DNA of 64,000 bases from JBEKIK01 sp963845975 (GTDB taxonomy: Bacteria > Planctomycetota > Planctomycetia > Pirellulales > Thermoguttaceae). The stretch spans positions 496,001 through 560,000 of the forward strand of contig CAWJUD010000002.1 in NCBI GenBank assembly GCA_963845975.1. Reading direction: 5' to 3'. The position numbers were made by a program, and so were the translations under genes. Of the stretch, positions 1 through 9,871 are shown piece by piece. Under the pieces are notes generated by a model that ran no database searches, was not told where the DNA came from, and worked only from the letters and a program-made list of their open reading frames with translations. The stretch's first letter is position 1, and every line of letters starts with the position of its first letter.

Positions 1-33
1 TCTGTCAATAAATCACTTACAAGAAAAGGGCGG

Positions 34-3000
34 TTGTGGAAGGCCTTGGAATTCCTGAGTTTTATGGCAGTCGGGATAGTTTTATTGGCCGGCACGTCCA
101 TGAAAGCACAAGAGCAGGCGTCCAAGGATTCCGGACCCATTCTTAAAGCCTATTCTTGTCCGATTGGGATCATAGAGGGTACGGCGGTGCGATTGAAAGA
201 AAAATTCAAGGGCCAGCCCGATGTGCGGATTACCAGCAACCTCCGCACCGCCCAAATCCTTGTTTTTGCGCCTCTTGAAACGCAATCGCAGATAGCTGAA
301 ATCATGGCCGGCATCAAGGGCGCAACCGTATCGCAGCCTAATCGCGCCGCTTCGATCCATAATCCCCCTGGCGCAATCGATTCCCGGGCTTCCAAATCGG
401 TCTCCATATCTTTGCAGAACATCAACGGAAAGCAACTGGAACAGACTTTATTAAGTATGTTGGGCAATCGGCTTACGGCGGTCCCGCCCGGGGAATTGGG
501 TACAAGCAGTTTCCAATCGATTCTGCCCGGCGGCGCGGTTGTCCGGCTCGACATTCCGCTGCAACTGAACCGCTTCACTCTGTCCGGCACGGCGACAGCC
601 GTGGATTCGTTTGCCCGGTTGATTAAGATTTTGGATGGCCCGCCCCGCACCGGCGATGAGAGCATGCAACTGGTTTCGCTGAATGATTCGAGTATAGCGG
701 CCACACGGCGCACGGTGGAAGCGATACAGTCCTCGGGCATGGACAAGATACCGCGCAGCCCGGTGGCGACAAAACTCTACCAAAATCCGAAAGAGGATCA
801 AAAGCCCAAAGACGGCCCGACTTTAGTCGCCCAAGCCCAAATGACTCCCCAGGAAGAGCAGCCGAACGAGGAAGAAGAACAAGAAACGCAGGTCGTTCAG
901 ACCCCGGGCGGATCGCCGGAAAAAGCGGCCATGCAAATCGGCCAGATCGGACCGGTTCAGGTGGAGATGTTGGAAGGGCTGGACGTGCTGATAATCCGCG
1001 GCCGCACCAAAGACGTGGAACAAGTGATGAACGTTATCAAACAGGTCGAGCAACTGAGCGCTAAAACCGAACCGGCCATAGAAGTCTACAAATTGAAGTA
1101 TATCGATTGCCAGGCCTTGTTCGAACTGATCAGGCCGGTCTATGACGAGGTGTATTTATCGCGCCAGGGAAGCGTGAGCATTACCGCCCTGGTAAAGCCC
1201 AACGCCTTGTTGATCATGGGTCGGAAGGAAAACGTGAAAACCACCATGGACCTGGTCCGCCGCCTGGATCAGCCGATTGCGCCTGAAACGCAATTTCATG
1301 TATTTCGCTTGAAGCACACGCCTTCGGCCACGGCATTAGACATCGTGAACCAATTCTATAACGCTCAAACCCGGGGCGGATTGGGCACCCGCGTCCTGGT
1401 TTCGGAGGATAACCGCCTGAACTCCTTGATCGTTCAGGCCAGTCCCCGCGACATGGCCGAGATCGCCGAATTGATCGCCCGCATCGATTCCCCAGCCAGC
1501 GAGGCGGTGAACGAACTGCGCGTGATTCCGCTTAGATATTCGATGGCCAGCGACCTGGGCACGGTCATCATGAACGCCCTCAGCGGACAGGCGCAGCGCG
1601 CCCGACCTTCCCCGGGTTTGGTGGAGCCGCTCCGGCCGCGGCCGCGGGCACAGCCGCACAACGCTCTGCCGTGCTCCGCTTTCTTACCATCGACACCAAG
1701 GGGCACAAGCTTCTGCAATCCGGCATATTAAGCGACGTGACTGTCTCGGCCGACGTGGGGGCCAACGCGCTTATCGTATCCGCTCCCGCCGAAAGCATGG
1801 ACCTGATGGAAGCATTGATCCATGAACTCGACAGCGTGCCTTTGGCCGAGGCCGAGATCAAGGTCTTCACCATCAGGAACGGCGACGCCTCGAGCCTGAT
1901 GAATTTGCTGCAAAACATTTTCGGCCCCGCCCGCCAGGCCGCCGGGGCCGTGGGCGGCGCAGGCGCCTTTGGCGCCTTTGGCGGAGTGGGCGGCGCCGGA
2001 ACGGCCGGCCAACAAACGATCACCTTGGAAGGCGAAACCTCCCTGATCCCCGTGCGTTTGGCCGTCGATGCCCGTACGAACAGCATCATCGCCTCCGGCA
2101 GCGCCGGCGATTTGGATACCATCTACACCATCCTCATCCGCCTGGACGGCACCGATGTCCGGGGCCGAGAAAATCACGTCATCAAACTGAAAAACGTGGC
2201 CGCTACCTTCGCTTATTCGGCTATTAACACCTTTCTCACAAACCTCTACTCCATGGAAACCAGCTTGGCGTCGTACGGTGCAATCACCCCCTCCGCACTA
2301 ATTGAACAAGAGGTGATCGTCGTGGCCGAGAACTCCACGAACAGCCTGATCATCAGCGCCACGCCCCGGTATTACAAAGAGATCAAAAAAATGATCGATG
2401 AACTCGATAAACGCCCGCCGATGGTCCTGATCCAGGTGGTCATCGCCCAGATCACGCTCACCGATGATGAACAATTCGGCATTGAATTGGGCCTGCAAGA
2501 CGGGCTGCTCTTCGACCGCAGCGCGGCGTTGGCGGCGGCTTCCACTCCGCCGGGCCAAGGAAACAATCTCAATCCGGGTTATGCCTTTCCCGGCTCGCCA
2601 TTGGGCAACAGCCCCACCGGTCCGGGCGGCAACTCAACCCTTAACAACGCCCCCTTGGTAGGAGCACAAGGGCTATCGAATTTCGCCTTGAATCGGGCCG
2701 ATCCCACCCTGGGCTGGGGCGGATTAGTCTTATCCGCCTCCAGCGAAAGCGTGAACGTATTGCTCCGGGCGTTAAAACATAATCAGCGCATCGAAGTACT
2801 CAGCCGCCCGCAAGTTATGACCATGGATAACCAGGAAGCCTGGGTTCAGGTCGGATCGCAAGTGGGAATCATCACCGCTTCAGCCAGCACTATCAACGGC
2901 CAAACAAACACCGTGACCCCCCAACAAGTCGGCCTGATCTTGACGGTCCAACCTCGCGTCAGCGAGGATGGTGTCGTGGTCATGGCAATCAATGCCACAA

Positions 3001-3857
3001 AATCATCCGTTGGACCGGAAGCCGAGGGCACCCCGATCACCGCCGTAAACGGCCAACTTATCCGCATGCCGCAAATCCCTACAACCACGGTGCAAACCAC
3101 GGTCAGCGCTTTGGACGGCCAAACCATTATCCTGGGCGGGCTGATCACAAAAGACAAAACCGACGAACACCGCAAGGTGCCTTGGGTGGGCGATATTCCC
3201 GTATTGGGACATTTGTTCCGCCACGATTCCGTGTCCAACGAGCGCCAAGAATTGCTGATCATCATGACGCCGCATATTGTGACCAGCGTCGCCCAGGCCG
3301 ACGAACTCAAAAAAATCGAGGCCGCCAGGATGAACTGGTGCCTGGGCGATGTAATCGCCCTGACCGGGGATATCGGGCTTCGGCCGCGCAACGGCGATTG
3401 GCCGGATAGCGACACCGAGGTGATCTATCCCGACGTTAATCCGCGGGCGGAAAAACCATCCGCCAGCGAAGGGAAATCACCGGCCGGCGAAACCATCCCC
3501 GCGCCGCCCGCCGTAGGCAACCCGGATAAAAACTCCCCGCCCTTGGGCACGCCGAGCGTGCCGCCCGAACCGTCGCGCATTCCCCAGCCCGACGCCGGCG
3601 CCATGGCCCCGCAACAGCGTTTCATGCCCGCAAATTCGGCATTTTACTTCAACACCAACGGCCAGGCTCCTTTGCAGGCCTCAACCGCGCCCCAGGGGGT
3701 TAATGCGGCGACTTATGAGCGGCCGGTGGGATATCCCCCGCAACCCGCCGCGCCAAACTCCTATCCGCCTTATCCCAACACTGCCAGCGGCGTAACACCG
3801 ACTATCTACGATGCTCCACCGCGTTATCCCACAACCCAGCAACCGTTTTATCGATAA
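34..3857 (+). CDS. Secretin (GspD/PilQ-type outer-membrane channel), frameshifted
   Basis: Secretins form large ring channels in the outer membrane. The first part (frame 34-1731) carries several secretin N-type repeats, for example VYKLKYIDCQALFELIRPVY and FRLKHTPSATALDIVNQFY. The second part (frame 1671-3857) continues with two more repeats and the C-terminal secretin core: VLSRPQVMTMDNQEAWVQVG, the LDGQTIILGGLI segment and VPWVGDIPVLGHLF. The frames join at CCCCGGG (1610-1616); one extra G gives a continuous Gly/Ala-rich linker ahead of LRFLTID, so this is one gene of about 1270 aa. A hydrophobic stretch (FLSFMAVGIVLLAG) acts as signal peptide. The frame is open to the window edge, so the true start may lie upstream; TTG at 34 and ATG at 64 are candidates. 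The tail is Pro-rich. No other type II secretion or pilus gene is nearby. Secretin identity is certain; the system it serves is not. Confidence 0.92.
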
Positions 3858-3882
3858 CCAAATTTACAGGAGAGAAAATCGA

Positions 3883-5049
3883 ATGTCGCGATTAAACTCC
3901 TTGAAACAAACTATTTTCACGGTCATTGTGTTTGCGATGGCTGCCGGGTGCACGTCGCTGAAAATGCCCAAGCCGAACATATGGCCGTTTACGAGCGAAG
4001 ACGCGGCGGCAGCGCCTACCCGGATCGTCGCCTCCTGGACTGATACCGTCCTTTACCAGCCCAATCAGATTCCCACGCGCGGCTTTGGCGGCCGGCTCTT
4101 ATTTTATGCCGGCAACAAACCGGAGCCCGTAAAAGTCGACGGCACACTGACAGTTTACATTTTCGATGAAACCAATCGCGACCCAAACAACGTAAAGCCC
4201 GATCGTAAATACGTTTTTACTAAAGACCAACTGCCCACGCATTACAGCAAGTCGAAACTGGGCCATTCTTACAGCGTGTGGCTGCCCTGGGACGAAGTAG
4301 GCGGGCCGCAAAAAGATGTCAGCTTGATCGTCCGCTTCATGCCCGAAAAAGGCGACGTCGTGGTGGGCGAGCAAAACAAACAAATGCTGCCCGGCAAGAC
4401 GCAAATTGCAACGAAAAATCCCGGGGCCGGCCTTCCCGCCGCACAAGCGCAGGCATTGCCCGGGCAATCGCCATCCGCGCAAATCTTTCCCGTGCAAGCG
4501 GCTTCTTATGTGACTCCGCTGCCGCCGGTGGTACCTCAAAACCAAGGCGGCGTGCAAAACGCTCCGGCGCAATCGCGCGGCATTGAGACCACAACTATAC
4601 AACTTCCCCCCAACAGCATGCTTAGAAATTCACTGATGAGAAACGACATGCCAAGCCCCATTGCGGCTAATCCCGACGTAACGCCACTTCCGGTCAATCC
4701 ATACTACGTTACCAGAACCGGAGTGATAAACCCGGTGCTCCCAAGCGCAGGAGAGAATCAGCCGGCCGACAATCAGCCGCCCACGGGTATCAATGCGGGA
4801 ACTACTTGCTCGAATCCGGTATATCGGCCTTGGAATCAGATTTCTCGGCCGTTTTCACCACCAAATCGTTTTGCACCTGGTCAACCCCAGGTTCCAAACG
4901 CACCAACTTCGCAGCCAATTCGCGATCCCGGGCCGTGGCCACAACCCCCTTTAACACCACAGTCCTTCCCTGATACGACGCCTCAACAGACGACAACGGC
5001 GAACGGCTCACTACCGTCCTCTTCAAAAGCAGGGTTAAACCAGAATTGA
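3883..5049 (+). CDS. Proline-rich secreted lipoprotein, function unknown
   Basis: The start at 3883 is chosen because AGGAGA lies just upstream and the product begins with a lipoprotein signal peptide ending in a lipobox (AMAAGCTSL). Residues about 45-160 look folded, with segments such as YIFDETNRDPNNVKPDRKYV and a WLPWDEVGG motif; the rest is low-complexity Pro/Gln/Asn-rich. It follows the secretin by 25 bases and probably shares its transcript, so a periplasmic partner or pilotin-like role is possible but unproven. The last 248 bases run antisense through the end of the BON gene, an unusually long convergent overlap; the true C-terminus may be shorter if an indel removed the stop. Confidence 0.75.
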   Translation: MSRLNSLKQTIFTVIVFAMAAGCTSLKMPKPNIWPFTSEDAAAAPTRIVASWTDTVLYQPNQIPTRGFGGRLLFYAGNKPEPVKVDGTLTVYIFDETNRDPNNVKPDRKYVFTKDQLPTHYSKSKLGHSYSVWLPWDEVGGPQKDVSLIVRFMPEKGDVVVGEQNKQMLPGKTQIATKNPGAGLPAAQAQALPGQSPSAQIFPVQAASYVTPLPPVVPQNQGGVQNAPAQSRGIETTTIQLPPNSMLRNSLMRNDMPSPIAANPDVTPLPVNPYYVTRTGVINPVLPSAGENQPADNQPPTGINAGTTCSNPVYRPWNQISRPFSPPNRFAPGQPQVPNAPTSQPIRDPGPWPQPPLTPQSFPDTTPQQTTTANGSLPSSSKAGLNQN

Positions 5050-5704
5050 CTTCGGTAATCGCCTTTGGCAAGTTCTCGATATCCACGCGTCTTGTCACCT
5101 TCATTTGAGCCTGGCTGCTGTTTTGCATGCCGTACCTGTTCTGGCCGAAACCCGTTTGGCCGAATTGATTCCCGCGCATTCCCCCAAATTGTCCGCCCAT
5201 TCCGCCCATCGATCCAAAGGAGGAATTCATGCCAGTAGTTCCGCGCATCGTGCCCATGCCGCCCATGCCCATGCCTGAAGTCTGCCCTGTCGCGTTATTG
5301 CCGCCTATGAATGTCTGACCGGTGTTTCCACCGATAAATTGGCCGGTTTGCATGTTGCCAAAGTTGTTTCCAAGACTGCTAGTGCCGCTCATACCACTCA
5401 TACCGCTCATTCCCATGCCGCCCGAACTGCCAATGCCCATGCCGCCAAGGCCCGAACTGCCCATACCCATGCCGCCCATACTGCTCATTCCCATGCCGCC
5501 CATGCTGCTCATACCCATGCCGCCCATGCTGCTCGCACCCATGCCGCCCAAAGATGATCCGCCAAAATTTGACGCTCCCATGGTGGCTGTTCCACCTACA
5601 TTGCGCGGGCCAAACATACCACTTGTCATACCTCCTTGTCCCCAGGCTTCCAATCCGTATCCGGCTAAAAGAATAAATACAATGGTTATGGATTTGTATT
5701 TCAT
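4802..5704 (-). CDS. Secreted Gly/Met-rich protein with C-terminal BON domain
   Basis: The start at 5704 is preceded by AGGAG and gives a signal peptide (KYKSITIVFILLAGYGLEAWGQ). Residues about 25-185 are an extreme Gly/Met/Ser low-complexity region built from units like SSMGGMGM, with later Asn/Gln/Gly-rich segments. Residues about 210-285 resemble a BON domain, ending in LAAKLVRLEPGVDQVQNDLVV; BON domains bind membranes or lipids in periplasmic proteins. The tail is charged. The gene converges on the secretin-lipoprotein pair, overlapping its 3' end. A Met-rich segment could bind metal or simply be a flexible spacer; neither can be decided from sequence. Confidence 0.8.
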   Translation of the reverse strand: MKYKSITIVFILLAGYGLEAWGQGGMTSGMFGPRNVGGTATMGASNFGGSSLGGMGASSMGGMGMSSMGGMGMSSMGGMGMGSSGLGGMGIGSSGGMGMSGMSGMSGTSSLGNNFGNMQTGQFIGGNTGQTFIGGNNATGQTSGMGMGGMGTMRGTTGMNSSFGSMGGMGGQFGGMRGNQFGQTGFGQNRYGMQNSSQAQMKVTRRVDIENLPKAITEVNSGLTLLLKRTVVSRSPLSSVEASYQGRTVVLKGVVATARDRELAAKLVRLEPGVDQVQNDLVVKTAEKSDSKADIPDSSK

Positions 5705-6034
5705 GACCTCTACTCCTGCATTTCTCATAGATATAGCGGTTGGAGGTTCCCCCCTCAACTAAACACACCATTATTTAACACCGGAACGATCTTTATGCAC
5801 CGGTAGATACTTTATTATTATCGTACAACTCCCTGCAGAATAGCAAATTGTAGTAAACGGGGAAAGCATTGAATTATAAGATTTCCGCAGTGTTTTATTA
5901 GAATTCCAAGACATATACATATATTAACCCCCAAAGCAGGGTATGTAAATAGACAGATCAGTAAAAATGAGGAATGCAGGTAATATGAATATAAATTACT
6001 TGATGAGACGCCATGCCCGTCCTTTGCATGCCCC
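5705..6034. other. Gene-free stretch between BON gene and KAS III
   Basis: This AT-rich 330-base spacer lies upstream of the minus-strand BON gene and downstream of the minus-strand KAS III gene. It should hold the BON promoter, but no convincing -35/-10 pair was found. No coding sequence is supported. Confidence 0.6.
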
Positions 6035-7027
6035 TCACCACTCCACCGATACTGCGGCGGTGGTCAACCCTGCCCCTACGGAACAAAGTATGATCTTGTC
6101 GCCGGGATGCAGATTGGGCTCGGCCTCGACCAGTGCCAGGGGAATGCTCGCGCTGGACGTGTTTCCCACCTGCTCGATATTCAAAATGAAGCGATCGATC
6201 GGCACGCCGCCGCGTTTGGCCGCCGCTTTAAGAATTCGGCCGTTGGCCTGATGCGGGACGACCCACCGCGTTTCCTCGGCGGTCCACCCGGTCTTGGCAA
6301 GTGCGTCGCGGATAATGGCGGTAAAACTCTCCGTGGCGGAGCGGAATAGGGCCTGCCCGTCAAGGCGAATCCAGGGATCGAATTCCGGTTTGCCGTTGCT
6401 CACCGCATACCCGGGCTGCTCGCGGCGGGCCATGTGCAGGCCTGCCGTGTCGGCCCCCAACAGCACCTGGCAAATGCGATGCCCGTTTGAGCCGGCCGAG
6501 ATTATCGCCGCGCCCGCCCCGTCGCCGAAGATAAAATATGCGCTGCGGTCGGACGGATCCAGCAGTCGCGATTGCATATCCACGCCCACGGTAAGCACAT
6601 TGCGGGCCAGCCCGGAAAGGATCATTCCCCGGGCCATCGACACCGCGTAAAGCCAGCCCGAGCAGGCGGCGTTAAGATCGAATGCCGGGATCGAGGGCAG
6701 GCACAGACGATCCTGCAAAATGCAGGCGGTCGAAGGCATGGCCGCGTCGGGTGTTGTGGTGGCAAGGATAATGGCGTCGATGTCTTTCGAGGCGATGCTC
6801 GATTTGCGGATCGCCTCCAACGAGGCCTTAAGCGCCATGGTCGATGGTTTTTCATGCTCATCGGCCCAGCGGCGCTGCCTGATGCCCGTTACTTGATATA
6901 CGTATTCCTCCGATATTTCCGGAAACTTTTGCACCAATTCGGCATTGGTCACCACGCGTTCGGGCAGATAGCTGCCCAGGCCTAATATGACCACCTCTTG
7001 CCGTGTGTCAGTCGCATGATTGAGCAT
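6035..7027 (-). CDS. 3-oxoacyl-ACP synthase III (KAS III / FabH-like)
   Basis: KAS III enzymes condense an acyl thioester with malonyl-ACP. The 330-aa product has the full catalytic triad: Cys in FDLNAACSGWLYAV, His in VVPHQANGRIL and Asn in VGNTSSASIPLAL, plus the FGDGAGAAII loop. It starts with ILGLGSYLPERVVTN, typical of FabH. The gene overlaps the end of the lipoyl-domain gene by 46 bases and follows the E1 gene on the same strand, so the three are probably one operon. The context suggests its acyl donor may be loaded on the lipoyl domain rather than on CoA. A housekeeping FabH role cannot be excluded. Confidence 0.92.
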   Translation of the reverse strand: MLNHATDTRQEVVILGLGSYLPERVVTNAELVQKFPEISEEYVYQVTGIRQRRWADEHEKPSTMALKASLEAIRKSSIASKDIDAIILATTTPDAAMPSTACILQDRLCLPSIPAFDLNAACSGWLYAVSMARGMILSGLARNVLTVGVDMQSRLLDPSDRSAYFIFGDGAGAAIISAGSNGHRICQVLLGADTAGLHMARREQPGYAVSNGKPEFDPWIRLDGQALFRSATESFTAIIRDALAKTGWTAEETRWVVPHQANGRILKAAAKRGGVPIDRFILNIEQVGNTSSASIPLALVEAEPNLHPGDKIILCSVGAGLTTAAVSVEW

Positions 7028-7353
7028 GGCGCGCGCTCCACGACCTTTTCCTGACGCTCGCCGGCCACGGCAGGCGGAATCCAGTTTTTCATCCCTTCGT
7101 CGGCGGTTTCAATCTCCACGATCGGCTCGGTCAACGGCACAGTCTCGCCGTCCAGGTGCATGCGGCGAATTACTTTACCTGCGCACGGCGACTCGAAATC
7201 GAAAACCGATTTCGCGCTGTCGATCTGCGCCAATGCCTGGCCCTTGCTGAAACTATCGCCCTCGGCCACGTACCATTCGATGATCGTGGCTTCCAACTCC
7301 GACGCCCCCTGGGCTGGCAAATACAACGGCATCCGGAATACGCTGGCGTCCAT
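6982..7353 (-). CDS. Stand-alone lipoyl (biotinyl/lipoyl-like) domain protein
   Basis: The 123-aa product is a single lipoyl domain: LPAQGASELEATIIEWYVAE, then the lysine loop DSAKSVFDFESP with the predicted lipoylated Lys, then the SPCAGKVIRRMHLDGETV strand. A normal E2 would continue with a peripheral-subunit-binding domain and a catalytic acyltransferase core; here the protein ends about 35 residues after the domain. It lies between a fused E1 and a KAS III. It is likely the swinging-arm carrier accepting an acyl group from E1. A glycine-cleavage H protein is less likely given these neighbours. Confidence 0.88.
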   Translation of the reverse strand: MDASVFRMPLYLPAQGASELEATIIEWYVAEGDSFSKGQALAQIDSAKSVFDFESPCAGKVIRRMHLDGETVPLTEPIVEIETADEGMKNWIPPAVAGERQEKVVERAPCSIMRLTHGKRWSY

Positions 7354-7362
7354 CAGTAATCT

Positions 7363-7390
7363 GTTTTCAGTTGTCAGTTTTCAGTTTTCG
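7363..7390. repeat. Heptamer array, 4 units of GTTTTCA type
   Basis: Four consecutive 7-bp units (GTTTTCA with one or two substitutions) lie just upstream of the lipoyl gene, inside the E1-lipoyl spacer. Confidence 0.85.
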
Positions 7391-7401
7391 GAATTCAACG
7401 C

Positions 7402-7448
7402 GAAACCGCAAGCGGTTTCATTCATCCTCCAACCTTCATCCCTCATCC
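7402..7448. repeat. Palindrome GAAACCGC/GCGGTTTC plus heptamer array
   Basis: An 8-bp inverted repeat with a 2-base loop (7402-7419) is followed by four 7-bp units of TTCATCC type (7421-7448) that end at the E1 stop codon. The same palindrome-heptamer pairing occurs in opposite orientation at 34681-34748. Confidence 0.85.
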
Positions 7449-7449
7449 T

Positions 7450-9570
7450 TTAAAACATCTCTTCAACGGCCGCGACAATTTTCTCCGTATTGGGCCGGTA
7501 ATGCGCTTCCAGTTCCGGGGCAAATGGGATGGGCACGTCCGGGGCCGCCAACAATTGCGGCGGCGATTTTAACGAGGAAAATGCCGCCCGCACTACCCGG
7601 GCGATCAGCATTTCGCCCAGGCCTTGCGTCATGCCGCATTCCTGCACCACCAGCAGCCGGCCCGTCTTTCGCACCGACTCCACTATCGGCTCGAAGGCCA
7701 AGGGCTGGAGCACAAATGGATTCCAAACTTCGATTTTTCGCGAACACTTGCCTGCCGCCGACAAGGCCTCGTAAACCATCGCTCCAAAGGCCACCAACGT
7801 CAGTTCGTCGCCTTCGCTGTACTTTCGGGCCCGCCAAACATCGGCCAAACGACCGTCGAAGTCGATCGGGCCGCTCTTGCTCCAATACAGCAGCTTGTGC
7901 TCGAAAACCAGGCAAGGATTGGGATCGTAAAAACCGGCCAACAAGGCCTCGAACGTCTCCTGCGCAGTGGCCGGATAGAGCAATTTCAAACCCGCGAATC
8001 GCGACCAGAGGCCCTCGAATTCGCCCGAGTGGAAGGCCCCCATGGTCAGACCGCCCCCGCACGGCAGGCGCAGCAAAATCGGAGCGGGACAGCCGGATCG
8101 ATAATACCAGGTGCCGCAATTCAGGCCCAACTGCGAAACGCTTTCCGTGGAAAAATCGGCGAACTGATATTCGATGATCGGCTGCCCGCCCACCTGCGAC
8201 GCGCCCAGGGCAAAACCCACCATCGCCGATTCGCCCAGCGGCATGTCTATCACCCGATCCGGTCCGTGGCGATCGATCAGCCCCTTGCATGTTTTGAAGG
8301 CCGAACCGTAGCGCCCGATGTCCAATCCCAGCATGAAGGCCTTGGGATGCCTGGCCAGCAGATAATCCAGTGCTCGGGTGACCGCCTCGCCGTTTTTTAC
8401 CTTCGCGGCTTGATACGGTTCCACTTCCAGCGCGGCCGTTGGGGCATAAGGGGTCCAGGATTGCGAGTCGGGTTCCGGCCGTGCGCAAGACAAGGCCTCC
8501 TCAAGGTCCGATTGTATTTCGGCTTCGATGAGTTTTTCCATGGCCCTGATTTCCGCCTCGGAAAATCCGCTTATTTCCTGAAACTTACGCCGCGCGGCAG
8601 GCAATGGATCACGCTCCAGCCAATTCCGCATTTGCTCGGGCGAAATGTAGTCGCCTTTGTCGTAGGCGGCATGGCCGCGAAGCCGCAAAGTCATGCACTC
8701 CAGTATCCGGGGCATGCTATCGGCGCTCATGCCTTCCAAGGCGTCGCACACCGCACAGTACACCTCCCAAGCGTCGGTGCCGTCGATCGTCCGGCCGCTG
8801 ATACCATAACCCTGTGCCCGATCGGAAAGCATCGTGCAATTATATTGGGCGCTTATGGGCGTGGAAAAGGCGTAATAATTGTTCTCGATCAAAAACAACA
8901 CCGGAGACTTTTGCACCGAGGCGATGTTCAGTGTTTCGTGGATCTCGCCGGTGCTGGACCCGCCGTCGCCCACTACCGCAAGCCCGAATACGTCCTCGCC
9001 CGCTCGTCGCGCGGCCCATGTCGCCCCGACCACCAGGCTGGGCATTTTGCCCAAGTGGCTAATCATGGGAAACCGCCGTGTTGCCGCGTTGCCGTGATGC
9101 ACGTTGCCCTCCCGGCCGTGCGTCGGGCTTTGGGCGTTGGCCATGTACTGGCAAAATAATTGATACGGCGTGGATCCTAAAAGCAAATGCCCGATAACGT
9201 CGCGATGCATGATTGACACCACGTCCCGGCCCGGTCGCAGCGGCATGATCATGCCCGCCGATGTCGCCTCGTTGCCTATGCCGGTGGTCACCGTCCCTTT
9301 GGTATATCCCTTTTTGAAGAGCTCTTCCATGCGCTCGTCCAAGTGCCGCGATAGATACATAAGCGGATAAGCCGTGGAGTAAAATTCCGCTTTTGTCAAA
9401 CGTTGCGGGTAACGCACCAGTCGGAGAGCGGGTGTGCGCGCGGAATCGACTCGACACGACGACAACTGCGCCAGCAACGCATCGATCCACGCCGCACCTT
9501 CATGCCCCGCGGTAAAAGGTATATTGGCCGACGATTTATTTGTCTCTCGAGTTTCCAGAGGAGTAGTCAC
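7450..9570 (-). CDS. Fused alpha-beta E1 of a 2-oxoacid dehydrogenase, TPP-dependent
   Basis: E1 decarboxylates a 2-oxoacid and transfers the acyl group to lipoamide. Residues about 45-385 are the alpha part, with the thiamine-diphosphate motif starting GDGGSSTGEIHETLN and ending at IENNYYAFSTP. Residues about 395-706 are the beta part (MLGLDIGRYGSAFKTCKGL, MPLGESAMVGFALGAS, RLPCGGGLTMGAFHS). Alpha-beta fusions of about 700 aa are known in the branched-chain (2-oxoisovalerate) type. The GTG start at 9570 has AAAGG upstream. No E2 core or E3 gene is next to it; instead a lone lipoyl domain and KAS III follow. The substrate (branched, pyruvate or other) is not known. Confidence 0.93.
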   Translation of the reverse strand: MTTPLETRETNKSSANIPFTAGHEGAAWIDALLAQLSSCRVDSARTPALRLVRYPQRLTKAEFYSTAYPLMYLSRHLDERMEELFKKGYTKGTVTTGIGNEATSAGMIMPLRPGRDVVSIMHRDVIGHLLLGSTPYQLFCQYMANAQSPTHGREGNVHHGNAATRRFPMISHLGKMPSLVVGATWAARRAGEDVFGLAVVGDGGSSTGEIHETLNIASVQKSPVLFLIENNYYAFSTPISAQYNCTMLSDRAQGYGISGRTIDGTDAWEVYCAVCDALEGMSADSMPRILECMTLRLRGHAAYDKGDYISPEQMRNWLERDPLPAARRKFQEISGFSEAEIRAMEKLIEAEIQSDLEEALSCARPEPDSQSWTPYAPTAALEVEPYQAAKVKNGEAVTRALDYLLARHPKAFMLGLDIGRYGSAFKTCKGLIDRHGPDRVIDMPLGESAMVGFALGASQVGGQPIIEYQFADFSTESVSQLGLNCGTWYYRSGCPAPILLRLPCGGGLTMGAFHSGEFEGLWSRFAGLKLLYPATAQETFEALLAGFYDPNPCLVFEHKLLYWSKSGPIDFDGRLADVWRARKYSEGDELTLVAFGAMVYEALSAAGKCSRKIEVWNPFVLQPLAFEPIVESVRKTGRLLVVQECGMTQGLGEMLIARVVRAAFSSLKSPPQLLAAPDVPIPFAPELEAHYRPNTEKIVAAVEEMF

Positions 9571-9871
9571 AGTAAGGCCTTTCGTCGGCTATTGACGCGC
9601 GATGGAATATCGATTCGACAAATTATGAAGCCAGACAATCGAAAGCGATTTTACCGGGGGTCAACAGGCTTGTCACTGTCAAATCGAACCGATTTCGCGC
9701 CACATCCCCCAAACTGCACATCTCCCCCATTTTGTGCAAACAAAGTTCCCGTCTAAACTGAAATTATGAATACCCTGCCCGCAATCCCCTGACCAGACAT
9801 CATTTATGATTTAGCATCGAGTTTACATAAGTATTACCACACGTATGTGACTATTGTCCGATTTGCATCAT
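9571..9871. other. Gene-free stretch upstream of the E1 operon
   Basis: This 300-base spacer should contain the promoter of the E1-lipoyl-KAS III unit. I see no clear promoter motif, RNA gene or repeat in it. Confidence 0.5.

Noticed and set aside
7363..7448. Repeats considered as a CRISPR array
   Set aside because: Units are 7 bp and contiguous, without spacers of constant length, and no cas genes exist in the window.
7624..9159. A 511-codon plus-strand ORF
   Set aside because: It lies fully antisense to the E1 gene, which has clear family motifs; GC-rich codons create a long shadow frame.
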